A program made the translations under genes and the position numbers. Below, in pieces: positions 25,107-33,303 of a DNA stretch of 64,000 nucleotides. Positions within the stretch are counted from its first letter, which is position 1; each line of letters begins with the position of its first letter. The DNA is from Ilyomonas sp965247435. Its GTDB lineage: Bacteria; Bacteroidota; Bacteroidia; Chitinophagales; Chitinophagaceae. Where the stretch lies: contig OZ252019.1 of assembly GCA_965247435.1 (NCBI GenBank), forward strand, positions 5,704,001 through 5,768,000, given 5' to 3'. The notes below the pieces were generated by a model. It saw only the letters and a list, made by a program, of their open reading frames with translations, had not been told where the DNA came from and did not search any database.

Positions 25107-27296
25107 TTATTTAGCTTCGTCAATCTCCAATACCACGCTCGTTCTGCGCCCGTTCATATCCGGGTTAAAGCCAATGGTCATCAAAAAATCGCCCGAATAC
25201 GTTTGGGAAGCATTAATGCGCGACCTGGTATCGGGATATAAATTAATTTCCCGGATCGTGTATTTTTTAGCCCCATCCAAACCCTTCAGCTTTACCGGTG
25301 AAGACGTGCTCATTTGCCCATAACGGCTCGTTACCAGATAAGTAAACATCACAGCACTACTTTTAACGCTATCTACATACATCACCGATGCAATATTGTT
25401 TTCGCGTGGGTTTACCAGCCGGTACTGGTCGCCATGCCATATAATATTCTTAATGCTGTCGTAGGTGGCAACGGCGCTCTTGCTAAATTGCTGGTCTTTT
25501 TCTTCCAGTTTATTTACATCCACATCAAAACCCAGTTTGCCCATCATCGCCACATCGGTTCTAAACTTCAGGGACACTTTGCTCCAGTCGGTTACATGGT
25601 TGCAACTGGCAATGGCCGGGTAGAAATAAGAATTTTCCCATTGTATAAAAATGCGTTCCAGCGGGTCGGTATTATCGCTGGGCCAGTATTCGGTAAAGTA
25701 TTGCAGCGCGCCATAATCCACGCGGCCACCGCCACCGCTGCACAGCATCACCGGCACTTGGGGATATTTATCGCGAAAGCGTTTCATCACACTGTACAAC
25801 CCTTTCACATAAGCAGTATATAATTGCGATTGCGGCAAACCCTGCTTTTGCAGATAAGCAGAATACGCATTGTAAATAACCGCGTTGCAATCCCATTTTA
25901 CATACGCTAAACCGGGATTTTTAGTAAACAGATTGTCCAGAATACCAAATACAAAGTCCTGTACTTCGGGGTTGGAAAGGTCGAGTACCAACTGGTTTCT
26001 GAAATACAGTTCGGGGCGTTGCGGCTGGCGGATTACCCAATCCAGATGCTTTTCGTACAATTCACTTTTCGGGTTCACCATTTCCGGCTCTACCCAAATG
26101 CCAAACTTCACACCTGCAGCCTGTGCTTCTTTTACCAGGTAGCCAATGCCATGCGGCAGCTTTTGCACATTCTCCTGCCAGTCGCCCAGGCCCGCCGTAT
26201 CGCCGTTGCGCGGGTGCTTATTGCCAAACCAGCCATCGTCCAGCAAAAACAGGTCAACACCTAAATCTTTGGCGCCTTTAAACAGGGAAACGAGTTTGTT
26301 TTCATCAAAATTGAAAAAAGTAGATTCCCAGTTGTTGAGTAAGGTAAGCCGGGAGCCGCCTCCGTCCACAATGCGGTAGTGCGTAGCCCAGCGGTGCAGG
26401 TTGCGGCTCGCTTCGCCTTTACCATGTTCGGAATACGTGTAAATGAGGGAAGGCGTTTGAAATTCCTGACCCGCAGCCAGTTGGTATTCCGAATTATATG
26501 GATTGATGCCCGCAATTAATCTCAGGTTGTTGTATGGGTCCACTTCGCAATCTATCTTAAAATTGCCCGACCAGGCCAATTGTCCTAACAGCACTTTGCC
26601 ATCATCTTCGGTGGCAGGCTTGTCAAACGAAATCATAAACGAAGGCGGCTCAAACAAATCGGCGCGCGTGCCTAATTTACTGTCAATGCTTTTAATGCCA
26701 TGCGCCAGGTGGTCTTCCTCGGGCTTCATTTCCTGCGCCCAATCGCCATGATAATGCAGCAGGTAATAATCATCGGCTTTAAACACCAGGTTTGCCGACG
26801 CATACTTCTCCAGCTTCACCGGCTTCTTTTCTCCGTTCTTTATCATGCTCCATTGCTCTATCACATTCTCCTTTTTCCAGGCTTTATAAAAAAGCGTAAC
26901 CTCCACGGCATACACCGGGTCGCGCAGCAGTACCGAAGTAAGCATGGTATTCGCATCTACCTGCTGCCTGCTGTCCGATACATATTTCAGTTCCAGCGAA
27001 TTGTTGCCATCGGCATGTGTTACCGCAATTGCCGGCTCGCCAAGGTTAAAAGTGCCTGCCGGTGTGTAGGCATTGGTGCCGTCGGTGCTGCCGTTGTATT
27101 GCTGCGATGCAGCCGCATATTCCTGAGCGTTATTCAGTTTTTTACCAAAGTGCACGATGTTCAGCCTATTGTCCTTATCGGTCTGCAATACCAGCGCATT
27201 ATTGTTGGTTTCGACCGCAATGGTTCTTAAGGTTTGCGCCAAAGCAGTGTTGATAAAGGGGAAAAGAAAAATAAAAAAAGCTACTCCTGTTTTCAT
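25107..27296 (-). CDS. Alpha-galactosidase, GH36 family, exported
   Basis: It hydrolyses terminal alpha-galactosides, probably in the periplasm. The ATG at 27296 gives a signal peptide (FFIFLFPFINTALAQ); upstream ATGs at 27320 and 27386 are alternatives. An N-terminal beta-sandwich precedes the (beta/alpha)8 barrel with LLDDGWFG, KFGIWVEPEMVNP, the nucleophile D469 in VKWDCN, a CSGGGGRVD loop and SDNTDPLER carrying the acid/base Asp, all in GH36 order. A C-terminal beta domain ends the 729-residue protein. It has no PUL-type SusCD neighbours here. Confidence 0.94.
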   Translation of the reverse strand: MKTGVAFFIFLFPFINTALAQTLRTIAVETNNNALVLQTDKDNRLNIVHFGKKLNNAQEYAAASQQYNGSTDGTNAYTPAGTFNLGEPAIAVTHADGNNSLELKYVSDSRQQVDANTMLTSVLLRDPVYAVEVTLFYKAWKKENVIEQWSMIKNGEKKPVKLEKYASANLVFKADDYYLLHYHGDWAQEMKPEEDHLAHGIKSIDSKLGTRADLFEPPSFMISFDKPATEDDGKVLLGQLAWSGNFKIDCEVDPYNNLRLIAGINPYNSEYQLAAGQEFQTPSLIYTYSEHGKGEASRNLHRWATHYRIVDGGGSRLTLLNNWESTFFNFDENKLVSLFKGAKDLGVDLFLLDDGWFGNKHPRNGDTAGLGDWQENVQKLPHGIGYLVKEAQAAGVKFGIWVEPEMVNPKSELYEKHLDWVIRQPQRPELYFRNQLVLDLSNPEVQDFVFGILDNLFTKNPGLAYVKWDCNAVIYNAYSAYLQKQGLPQSQLYTAYVKGLYSVMKRFRDKYPQVPVMLCSGGGGRVDYGALQYFTEYWPSDNTDPLERIFIQWENSYFYPAIASCNHVTDWSKVSLKFRTDVAMMGKLGFDVDVNKLEEKDQQFSKSAVATYDSIKNIIWHGDQYRLVNPRENNIASVMYVDSVKSSAVMFTYLVTSRYGQMSTSSPVKLKGLDGAKKYTIREINLYPDTRSRINASQTYSGDFLMTIGFNPDMNGRRTSVVLEIDEAK

Positions 27297-27665
27297 AGTG
27301 CGTTGCTTAGTGATAGGCATGTGTAAATGGTTGGTGTTGTATGTAAAAAAGAAATCGTTGCCGGTAAATGAATACATGGATTGCATGGAACAGGAGCTGC
27401 CGCAATCGTAAAGCTTCTGCCCTTGTTAACCGCGCAATAAAGATAGTTCAGCAGGGCAGATTTTTAGTTTATTGTACTAACAAAAACAGGCAACAGATTG
27501 GGATTGTGTAAATGGGTTGGTTTTGGTGAAGTTGCGCAAGTTTGGATAACGAAGTTGTGTATATTTGGAAGTTAGCTTAGATACCAGTCTGCTGCCTGCA
27601 AGTTTTTAACATCGCAACAAAGCGAGTCTTTGGAAACGTAAATTTGCCGCACAACAACAGATAAT

Positions 27666-28961
27666 TTGAGTACTTACCATAAAATCATTAACGGTGACAG
27701 CAGGCAAATGCTCGAATTGAAGGATAATTCAATGCATCTTGCCATTACATCGCCACCATATTGGCAGCTAAAAGATTATGGTACAGAAGATCAAATAGGC
27801 TTCCACCACAGTTATGAATCCTATATCAATAATCTCAATCTTGTTTGGAAAGAGTGTTACCGTGTGCTGCACAATGGCTGCAGACTTTGCGTAAATATTG
27901 GAGACCAGTTCGCGCGTTCTGTTTATTACGGCAGATACAAAGTCATCCCTATCAGGGAAGAAATAATTAAATTCTGTGAGAATACCGGATTTGATTATAT
28001 GGGCGCTATTATCTGGCAAAAGGTAACTACTTCAAATACAACAGGCGGCGGTATCCAAATGGGCTCTTATCCTTATCCAAGAAACGGTATCCTTAAACTT
28101 GACTATGAATTTATTCTGATTTTTAAGAAATTAGGCGAAGCGCCAAAGCCAACGAGGGAACAAAAAGAGGCATCAAAAATGTCTGCGGAAGAATGGAACA
28201 CATTTTTTGCCGGGCATTGGAATTTTGCCGGTGCGAGGCAAACAAATCATATTGCAATGTTTCCTGAAGAATTGCCACGGAGGCTTATTAAAATGTTTTC
28301 TTTTTACGGAGAAAATGTTTTAGACCCATTTGGTGGCAGCGGAACAACTGCACTTGCAGCAAAGAATTTAGGTCGTAATTCTGCCTCTTTTGAAATTAAT
28401 CCTGAATTTATCCCCATATTTAAAGAAAAGATAGGTGCAATCCAACAAGATATTGACGGCACTCTGTATCAGTTTTTAAAAAGAGAGTTACAGGTCGTAA
28501 ACTATGATGAGCATATTCAGGCGTTACCCTATATTTTTAATGATCCGCACAAACTTGATAAGAAAATTGACATCAAGAAATTTCAGTTCGGGTCAAAAAT
28601 AGATAGAGACAGTACAGGAAAAAGAGAAGAATTCTTTACAGTGAAAGAGGTAATTAGCCCTGAACTTTTACGGTTAAGCAATGATTTGACTATTAAACTA
28701 CTTGGGATAAAAGAAGACAAAGAAATTAATGGTAAAGCAACTGAGTTTTTGCGGGAAAAAACAAAAGGTAAGCGCGTTTTTCTAAAATATGACGCCTTAA
28801 AATATGATGCTGAAAACAACCTGCTTTGCTATCTGTACCTTGAAAATAAAACTTTTCTGAACGCACACTTGATTAAGCATAGGTTAACCCTGGTGGATAC
28901 CGACCTTAATTACAAGCATAAAGCAAAATTCGTAAACTTGTCAAACGTCGTACATGACTGA
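27666..28961 (+). CDS. Type II DNA methyltransferase (beta class) with SNase-like C-terminal domain
   Basis: The protein has 431 residues and starts at TTG. A stop lies nine codons upstream in frame, and the N-terminal INGDSRQML element is needed, so an internal ATG is unlikely. Motif IV SPPYW is at 29-33, and motif I DPFGGSGTT follows at 220-228, the beta-class order; SPPYW suggests N4-cytosine methylation. Residues about 322-427 look like a staphylococcal-nuclease fold (IKLLGI, GKATEFLREKTKGKRV, KYDAENNLLCYLYL) but lack the catalytic Arg and Asp positions, so it is probably a non-catalytic recognition module. The restriction gene overlaps it by 8 bp. The region is AT-richer than its surroundings, which suggests acquisition by transfer. 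Confidence 0.88.
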   Translation: MSTYHKIINGDSRQMLELKDNSMHLAITSPPYWQLKDYGTEDQIGFHHSYESYINNLNLVWKECYRVLHNGCRLCVNIGDQFARSVYYGRYKVIPIREEIIKFCENTGFDYMGAIIWQKVTTSNTTGGGIQMGSYPYPRNGILKLDYEFILIFKKLGEAPKPTREQKEASKMSAEEWNTFFAGHWNFAGARQTNHIAMFPEELPRRLIKMFSFYGENVLDPFGGSGTTALAAKNLGRNSASFEINPEFIPIFKEKIGAIQQDIDGTLYQFLKRELQVVNYDEHIQALPYIFNDPHKLDKKIDIKKFQFGSKIDRDSTGKREEFFTVKEVISPELLRLSNDLTIKLLGIKEDKEINGKATEFLREKTKGKRVFLKYDALKYDAENNLLCYLYLENKTFLNAHLIKHRLTLVDTDLNYKHKAKFVNLSNVVHD

Positions 28962-29696
28962 AGATTTGGACGAACAACAAGAGCAGGAACAACCTGTTTA
29001 TAAATACGCCCGACCTTTTGGAAAGAAAGAGAAGGTTTTAAATTATACGAGTAATGCTTATCAGTTAACACGACCTAATAAGGTTGGTGCCGTCATGGAA
29101 CTTATTCGTGAGTGCCAACCCAAGACCTTTGAAGAATGGCGGCACTTTTATTTTGAAAAGGCACATACTAAATCAAAAAAACAACCTGTTAAGGTAACTA
29201 AGGCGATTCTGGACGAACTGGGTATAAGGCTTTATGAAAAGATAACGGAAGTCGTTATTCCTGAATGGACTGAAGCCTTTAGCAAAATAACATTACAAGA
29301 TTGCCATGACTATATTTATGAAGTTACAATTCCACGGACTTATGACGGCTTTATAACTGAAAAGTCAGTTATTAACGACACGTTGATAAAAGCTTTTCCG
29401 GATGTGGTTTTTGAAGAATCTGATGCAGACTTAGACCACGCCGGCGATATTGATTACATCGGTAAAATCGGAACAAAGGCATTTGGCATTCAGATTAAAC
29501 CAGTAACTGCCAATGCGAATTTTGGAAACTATAAGCCATCTGAAAGAATGCAGGCAAACTTTGAAGCTTTTGAAGAAAAATACGGAGGAAAAGTATTATT
29601 ATTTTCTCAGCTAAAGTGAAGAACAAAAAAGAAATTCAAAACAAAACGGTATTAGCCGACATTCAAGCTGAAATTAGCAGGCTGACTGCAGAATAA
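28954..29696 (+). CDS. MjaI-like type II restriction endonuclease, probable 3' frameshift
   Basis: As read, the frame stops at 29619 (221 residues). It overlaps the methyltransferase by 8 bp. The LNYTSNAYQLTRPNKVGAVM segment and the following EECQPKTFEEW-like block match my memory of the MjaI restriction-enzyme family (CTAG cutters). A PD-(D/E)XK-type site is visible as GDIDYIG followed by FGIQIK. Shifting -1 in the TATTATTATTTT stretch at about 29592-29603 continues the protein as IIIFSAKVKNKKEIQNK and on for 26 more codons to a TAA at 29694. That is a natural family-like C-terminus, so the gene is probably frameshifted near its end. Activity is uncertain. Confidence 0.75.
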
Positions 29697-29776
29697 CAGG
29701 AACAAGCGCGCGGGGCTAAAAATTTCCGTAATGCATTTTTTGTATATTCATCTGAAGGAATGCTGTTGCCAACCTA

Positions 29777-30256
29777 TTGCGAACACTTAAATATTATAAG
29801 CTGTACAGTAAACACTTGCTGCCTAATTTATCAGTTAAACAAGCAATAATGCTTAGGAAAAGAATTGTGAAACGACTTCTTACAAATATAGGATTAACAT
29901 TCCTTCTTGGAAGTTTTCTAATGGCAGTATCTATTTCACTTTTTTATGCAGACTTAATCGGAAGTATAGAAGGAAACTCCGGACTCATTATCATAATATT
30001 GGCTGGTATATTGTGGAATTTGATCCTAACTATATCCTCATTAACAATTTTCTTTAACCTTAATGAAAGAATAAGGCAAAATAAATTGCTAAGCAGTTTG
30101 ACTTTTTTCTGTTTGCCCATTTTAGTTTCGGTACTTGTTGTTTTCTATAGTGATAATGATTCCAAGGACATGTGGCCACCTTTTCTAATTATGACCCTTT
30201 CTTTTTTATTAACACAGGCTTATTTTTGTTATAAGTTTTTAAGATATAAGTTTTGA
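29777..30256 (+). CDS. Small membrane protein of unknown function
   Basis: I do not recognise this protein. From a TTG start it has 159 residues; an ATG at 29849 would give 135 and may be the true start. A basic N-terminal segment is followed by four hydrophobic segments (about residues 37-58, 69-92, 106-122 and 133-150), with positive residues inside the loop after the second, so it is probably an inner-membrane protein. It lies 80 bp after the restriction gene in the same AT-rich block and may have arrived with it. Confidence 0.6.
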   Translation: MRTLKYYKLYSKHLLPNLSVKQAIMLRKRIVKRLLTNIGLTFLLGSFLMAVSISLFYADLIGSIEGNSGLIIIILAGILWNLILTISSLTIFFNLNERIRQNKLLSSLTFFCLPILVSVLVVFYSDNDSKDMWPPFLIMTLSFLLTQAYFCYKFLRYKF

Positions 30257-30324
30257 CGACTAATAACAACCAGTAACTGTAAGCGGAGAAAACACAGCTT
30301 TCAACACATTTCTTACTAAAATAA

Positions 30325-30357
30325 CGGCTGCCGGATTTAAATTATCAGCCGCTTTTA
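30325..30357 (+). terminator. Probable terminator after the small membrane protein
   Basis: A 6-bp stem (CGGCTG at 30325-30330, CAGCCG at 30346-30351) followed by CTTTTATT on the plus strand, 69 bp after the gene. Confidence 0.45.
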
Positions 30358-30478
30358 TTGAATTATAGCAGCACCTCTTTACTCAATCTCACGATTTGCA
30401 TACGCGAAGCAATCATTGCTTCAGGTAAGTTGTAAGAAGAGTTTTTTCGAGTTTGTGTACTTACAACCATAAAACAAA

Positions 30479-30512
30479 ACATCCGGTAATCACGCTTATG
30501 ATAACCGGATGT
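30479..30512 (-). terminator. Terminator of the 2-oxoacid oxidoreductase gene
   Basis: A 14-bp stem with one mismatch and a 6-base loop. On the minus strand it is followed by TTTTGTTTT, 21 bp after the stop of the leftward oxidoreductase gene. Confidence 0.75.
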
Positions 30513-30532
30513 TCCCTATACAAAGTTATAGG

Positions 30533-31588
30533 CTACGCAATCTCCCACACTTCTCTTCCCCGCAGCAGCTTATCCAGATCGCCCGCACCCTTAGTGGCAA
30601 TCGTTTCTTCTATCTGCAGGCGCATCACATCTTCGTAGCAGGCGCGCCCGGCTTCATAAAAAACACCAAACGGACGCGGAAAATGTCCTTCCACACGCGG
30701 ATCGTCAAACATACGGATGAGCAATTGCGCTTTGTAAAAGTCCTGCTCATCGTGTATCCACAAATCATCTGTGCCCGCATCTTCACCAATTGTCACTACC
30801 ACCGGCTTTATGCCATCCAGCTTGATGCCTTTTTGCTGCTGAGCGCCAAATATCAAAGGTTCGCCCTGTTGTAAAAAGAGCGCTTCTTCCGGTTTGGTGC
30901 TCTTTTCGGTAAATATTTCAAAAGCGCCATCATTAAAAATGTTGCAGTTCTGGTAGATTTCTAAAAACGAAGCGCCTTTATGCGCATGGCTGCGCAGCAA
31001 CATGCTTTGCAAATGCTTCGGGTCGCGGTCCATGCTGCGGGCAATAAAACTTGCATCGGCGCCCATCGCCAAAGCCAGCGGATTAAACGGGTGATCTATA
31101 CTGCCGTACGGCGTACTCTTGGTTATCTTCTGTTCTTCCGAAGTAGGGGAGTATTGTCCTTTGGTTAAGCCATAAATCTGGTTGTTAAACAGCAATATAT
31201 TCACATCAAAATTGCGGCGCAGGAGGTGAATGGTATGGTTGCCGCCAATGCTCAATGCATCACCATCGCCGGTTACAATCCACACACTCAGCTCCGGGCG
31301 CGTAGCTTTTAAGCCGCTGGCAATTGCCGTAGCCCGCCCGTGAATGGAGTGCATGCCGTAGGTGTTCATATAATACGGAAATCGGCTGCTGCAGCCGATA
31401 CCGCTGATGATTACAATATCTTCTTTAGGAATGCCCAGCGTTGGCATCACCTTTTGTACCTGCGCCAATATGGAATAATCGCCGCAGCCGGGGCACCAGC
31501 GTACTTCCTGGTCGGTGGTAAAGTCTTTTGCGGTAAGCGGTAATACCGGCTTTGCAGGCGCCGGCGCTTCTGCTAACACATCGTTCAT
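30533..31588 (-). CDS. 2-oxoacid:ferredoxin oxidoreductase beta subunit
   Basis: The thiamine-diphosphate-binding subunit of a KorAB-type enzyme (2-oxoglutarate or related 2-oxoacid to acyl-CoA with reduced ferredoxin). The ATG at 31588 is preferred over 31612, giving 351 residues. WCPGCGDYSIL opens the fold, IGCSSRFPYYMNTYGMHSIHGR and VTGDGDALSIGGNH provide the TPP/Mg site, and FNNQIYGLTKGQYSPTS completes the core. The alpha subunit normally lies next to it in Bacteroidota but is not in this window on either side. Confidence 0.92.
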   Translation of the reverse strand: MNDVLAEAPAPAKPVLPLTAKDFTTDQEVRWCPGCGDYSILAQVQKVMPTLGIPKEDIVIISGIGCSSRFPYYMNTYGMHSIHGRATAIASGLKATRPELSVWIVTGDGDALSIGGNHTIHLLRRNFDVNILLFNNQIYGLTKGQYSPTSEEQKITKSTPYGSIDHPFNPLALAMGADASFIARSMDRDPKHLQSMLLRSHAHKGASFLEIYQNCNIFNDGAFEIFTEKSTKPEEALFLQQGEPLIFGAQQQKGIKLDGIKPVVVTIGEDAGTDDLWIHDEQDFYKAQLLIRMFDDPRVEGHFPRPFGVFYEAGRACYEDVMRLQIEETIATKGAGDLDKLLRGREVWEIA

Positions 31589-32121
31589 TTGTCTTAAAAT
31601 TTTCGGTTGCAAAGGTAAGGATGTAGGGAGTTGAATGGTTTATGATATGCGTTATAAGTTTGAGAACATTGCCGGCAAATTGCAGCGGCATTCATAAACT
31701 TCCAATAGTAGTAATGCTGCTCAAGAACAGTTGGGCGTGCTCCCGCGCCGCTCTCCGGTTAGGCAACTTTAAGTCTTATACTTCCGGTTGTACACTTTCT
31801 CCAGCGCAGGGTCGGGCTATTGGCAGTACCCTGCCTTTGCCGGCAGGCAGGTGCGGCACAAAGCCAGCCGCACAAGCGCCTCACCGCGGTACTTGCCGCT
31901 ATCCCTCACGCGCTATGCTCACTTTAATTTTGCATTTTCGCCATCACAGCATAGTAAGCTATTGGTATCCATTCCATAGCAGCAATACCAACCCTGTCAT
32001 TTCATCCTGCCAGGTTATAACGTACAGCCTGCTGCCTGCACCTTATAATCTGCTGCCTACAATACGTTTTTCTTTGGCTGCATTCTTGCACAAAGTGCAG
32101 CATTCTTATTCCAGCCAAATT
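31589..32121. other. Gene-free interval with repeat element
   Basis: This interval lies between divergent genes. It contains a repeat-like block at 31733-31922 and a tract near 32020-32060 in which CTGCTGCCTGC-type units recur. The open frame through it has no protein character and only becomes a real protein at 32122. Confidence 0.5.
31733..31922 (+). repeat. Degenerate copy of a dispersed Bacteroidota intergenic repeat
   Basis: The block starts GGGCGTGC, has GGTCGGGCTATTGGC in the middle with a G/C-rich imperfect dyad (TTTGCCGGCAGGCAG), and ends CCGCTATCCCTCACGC. These landmarks resemble a large family of intergenic repeats I know from Bacteroidota genomes (GGGCGT ... GGGCTATTCGCT ... CCGCT-CAATCCCTAACGC). 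Assignment is by memory of the pattern. Confidence 0.45.
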
Positions 32122-32763
32122 ATGCAACCCGGTTATACAAAAACAATTTATGAAGCATACTTATCCGATGTAGCGCTTAACACCAGCACCATTACCAAAG
32201 AAAGGGCAACAGCCATATTTAACTTCTTTAAAAGCAACCCCCTTTTTCGCTGGAGCGATGCCAATAACGACTGTGAAGACCGCGCCAACGCAATCTGTAT
32301 TTTATTAGACGAATGGAAAATACCCAATTACAAAGCCTGGGTATTTGCCGGCGCTTATTTAAAAAGAGAAGAAGGCAGTTTAGTCAACTTCTGGAATTAT
32401 CATGTAGCCGCCCTGCTGCCGGTGCATGAAAACGGGGAAGTATTTTTTTATGTTATCGATCCTGCTACAAGCCCGGCGCCGGAACTGATATATGTGTGGG
32501 CAGAAAAAGTAACCCACATGGCCTGCAGCTACTATCTTATCAAAGAGGGCAACTATTATATATTTCCAAACGGAAAGATATTTAAAGATAACTGGTTTCG
32601 CCGCAACCGGCGCAATTACAACTGGACTATGCAGGGGCTTGCCGGTATCAATGGCGTTTCTAAAACCGGGCAGGCAGCGCTGGCTTTCAACAAAAGCAGG
32701 CTGCATAAGGTAGAAACAGGGTTTAGAAAACTGCGCAGCCGGCGGCCGGAAACAGGCTTGTAA
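32122..32763 (+). CDS. Protein-glutaminase/transglutaminase-like cysteine hydrolase
   Basis: The 213 residues from the ATG at 32122 are what matters; the frame is open from 31642 but the earlier part is non-protein-like. A Cys-His-Asp triad in the right order is visible: C51 in NNDCEDRA, H94 in NYHVAALL and D113 in YVIDPATS. Spacing and motifs match the protein-glutaminase (Gln_deamidase_2-type) fold that deamidates glutamine side chains. There is no signal peptide, so it would act in the cytosol or be exported by a signal-less route. The C-terminal 45 residues are basic. The substrate is unknown. Confidence 0.75.
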   Translation: MQPGYTKTIYEAYLSDVALNTSTITKERATAIFNFFKSNPLFRWSDANNDCEDRANAICILLDEWKIPNYKAWVFAGAYLKREEGSLVNFWNYHVAALLPVHENGEVFFYVIDPATSPAPELIYVWAEKVTHMACSYYLIKEGNYYIFPNGKIFKDNWFRRNRRNYNWTMQGLAGINGVSKTGQAALAFNKSRLHKVETGFRKLRSRRPETGL

Positions 32764-32818
32764 AAGCCTTGGTTGCCAATGGGGCCAATAATTTTAAAAT
32801 GTAATAAGTAAGCTGCAG

Positions 32819-33202
32819 CTACACACTGCCTGCCCTGGCATTTTTGTCTATTAGTTTATCTACTACCTGCTCCAGCTCTTCAAGGTCGAAAGGCTTGGCA
32901 AGAAAAGCATCTGCACCGGCTTCCTGGGCCAGTGCCTTGATATCGTTGTTGGCAGAGAAATACACGATAGGAATGTGCTGGAGGGTATTGTCGTTTTTAA
33001 GTGCGCGCGATGCAATAATCCCGCCCGAGTCGGGTATCCAGTTATCCATCAGTATTACATCCGGTTCCACCTCCTTTACCATCTCTACAATATTATTGCA
33101 GTGCGTGCGGGTATGTACCTCGCAACCTTGTTTTTCAAAAATATAGCTGCAGATAAAAAGTATATCCGTATCATCATCACAAATAAGTACACGTTTTTTC
33201 AT
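32819..33202 (-). CDS. Single-domain response regulator
   Basis: 127 residues from the ATG at 33202, where the receiver domain starts; the frame is open back to 33295. The acidic pocket CDDD (residues 8-11), phospho-acceptor D53 in VILMDNW, a Ser in YFSA and the conserved Lys in AKPFD are all present. There is no output domain, so it relays phosphate or acts by protein contact. Its kinase is not adjacent; hybrid partners could be the PAS kinases at 35895-40845. Confidence 0.9.
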   Translation of the reverse strand: MKKRVLICDDDTDILFICSYIFEKQGCEVHTRTHCNNIVEMVKEVEPDVILMDNWIPDSGGIIASRALKNDNTLQHIPIVYFSANNDIKALAQEAGADAFLAKPFDLEELEQVVDKLIDKNARAGSV

Positions 33203-33303
33203 ACTTAAAAAAATACTTTCAGTGGTTTTAATGCAGCAACAAAGGGGCGGTGAAGATACATACTTATTCAGATTTTTATAAAGCGGCGCTACCAATTGTT
33301 AGC

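Noticed and set aside
24957..25241. 94-codon plus-strand frame crossing the twin hairpins
   Set aside because: Half of it is antisense to the alpha-galactosidase 3' end and it contains the two stem-loops; no protein character.
31642..32121. N-terminal extension of the glutaminase-like frame
   Set aside because: The extension translates a GC-rich repeat block and tracts with no protein features; the domain begins at the ATG at 32122.
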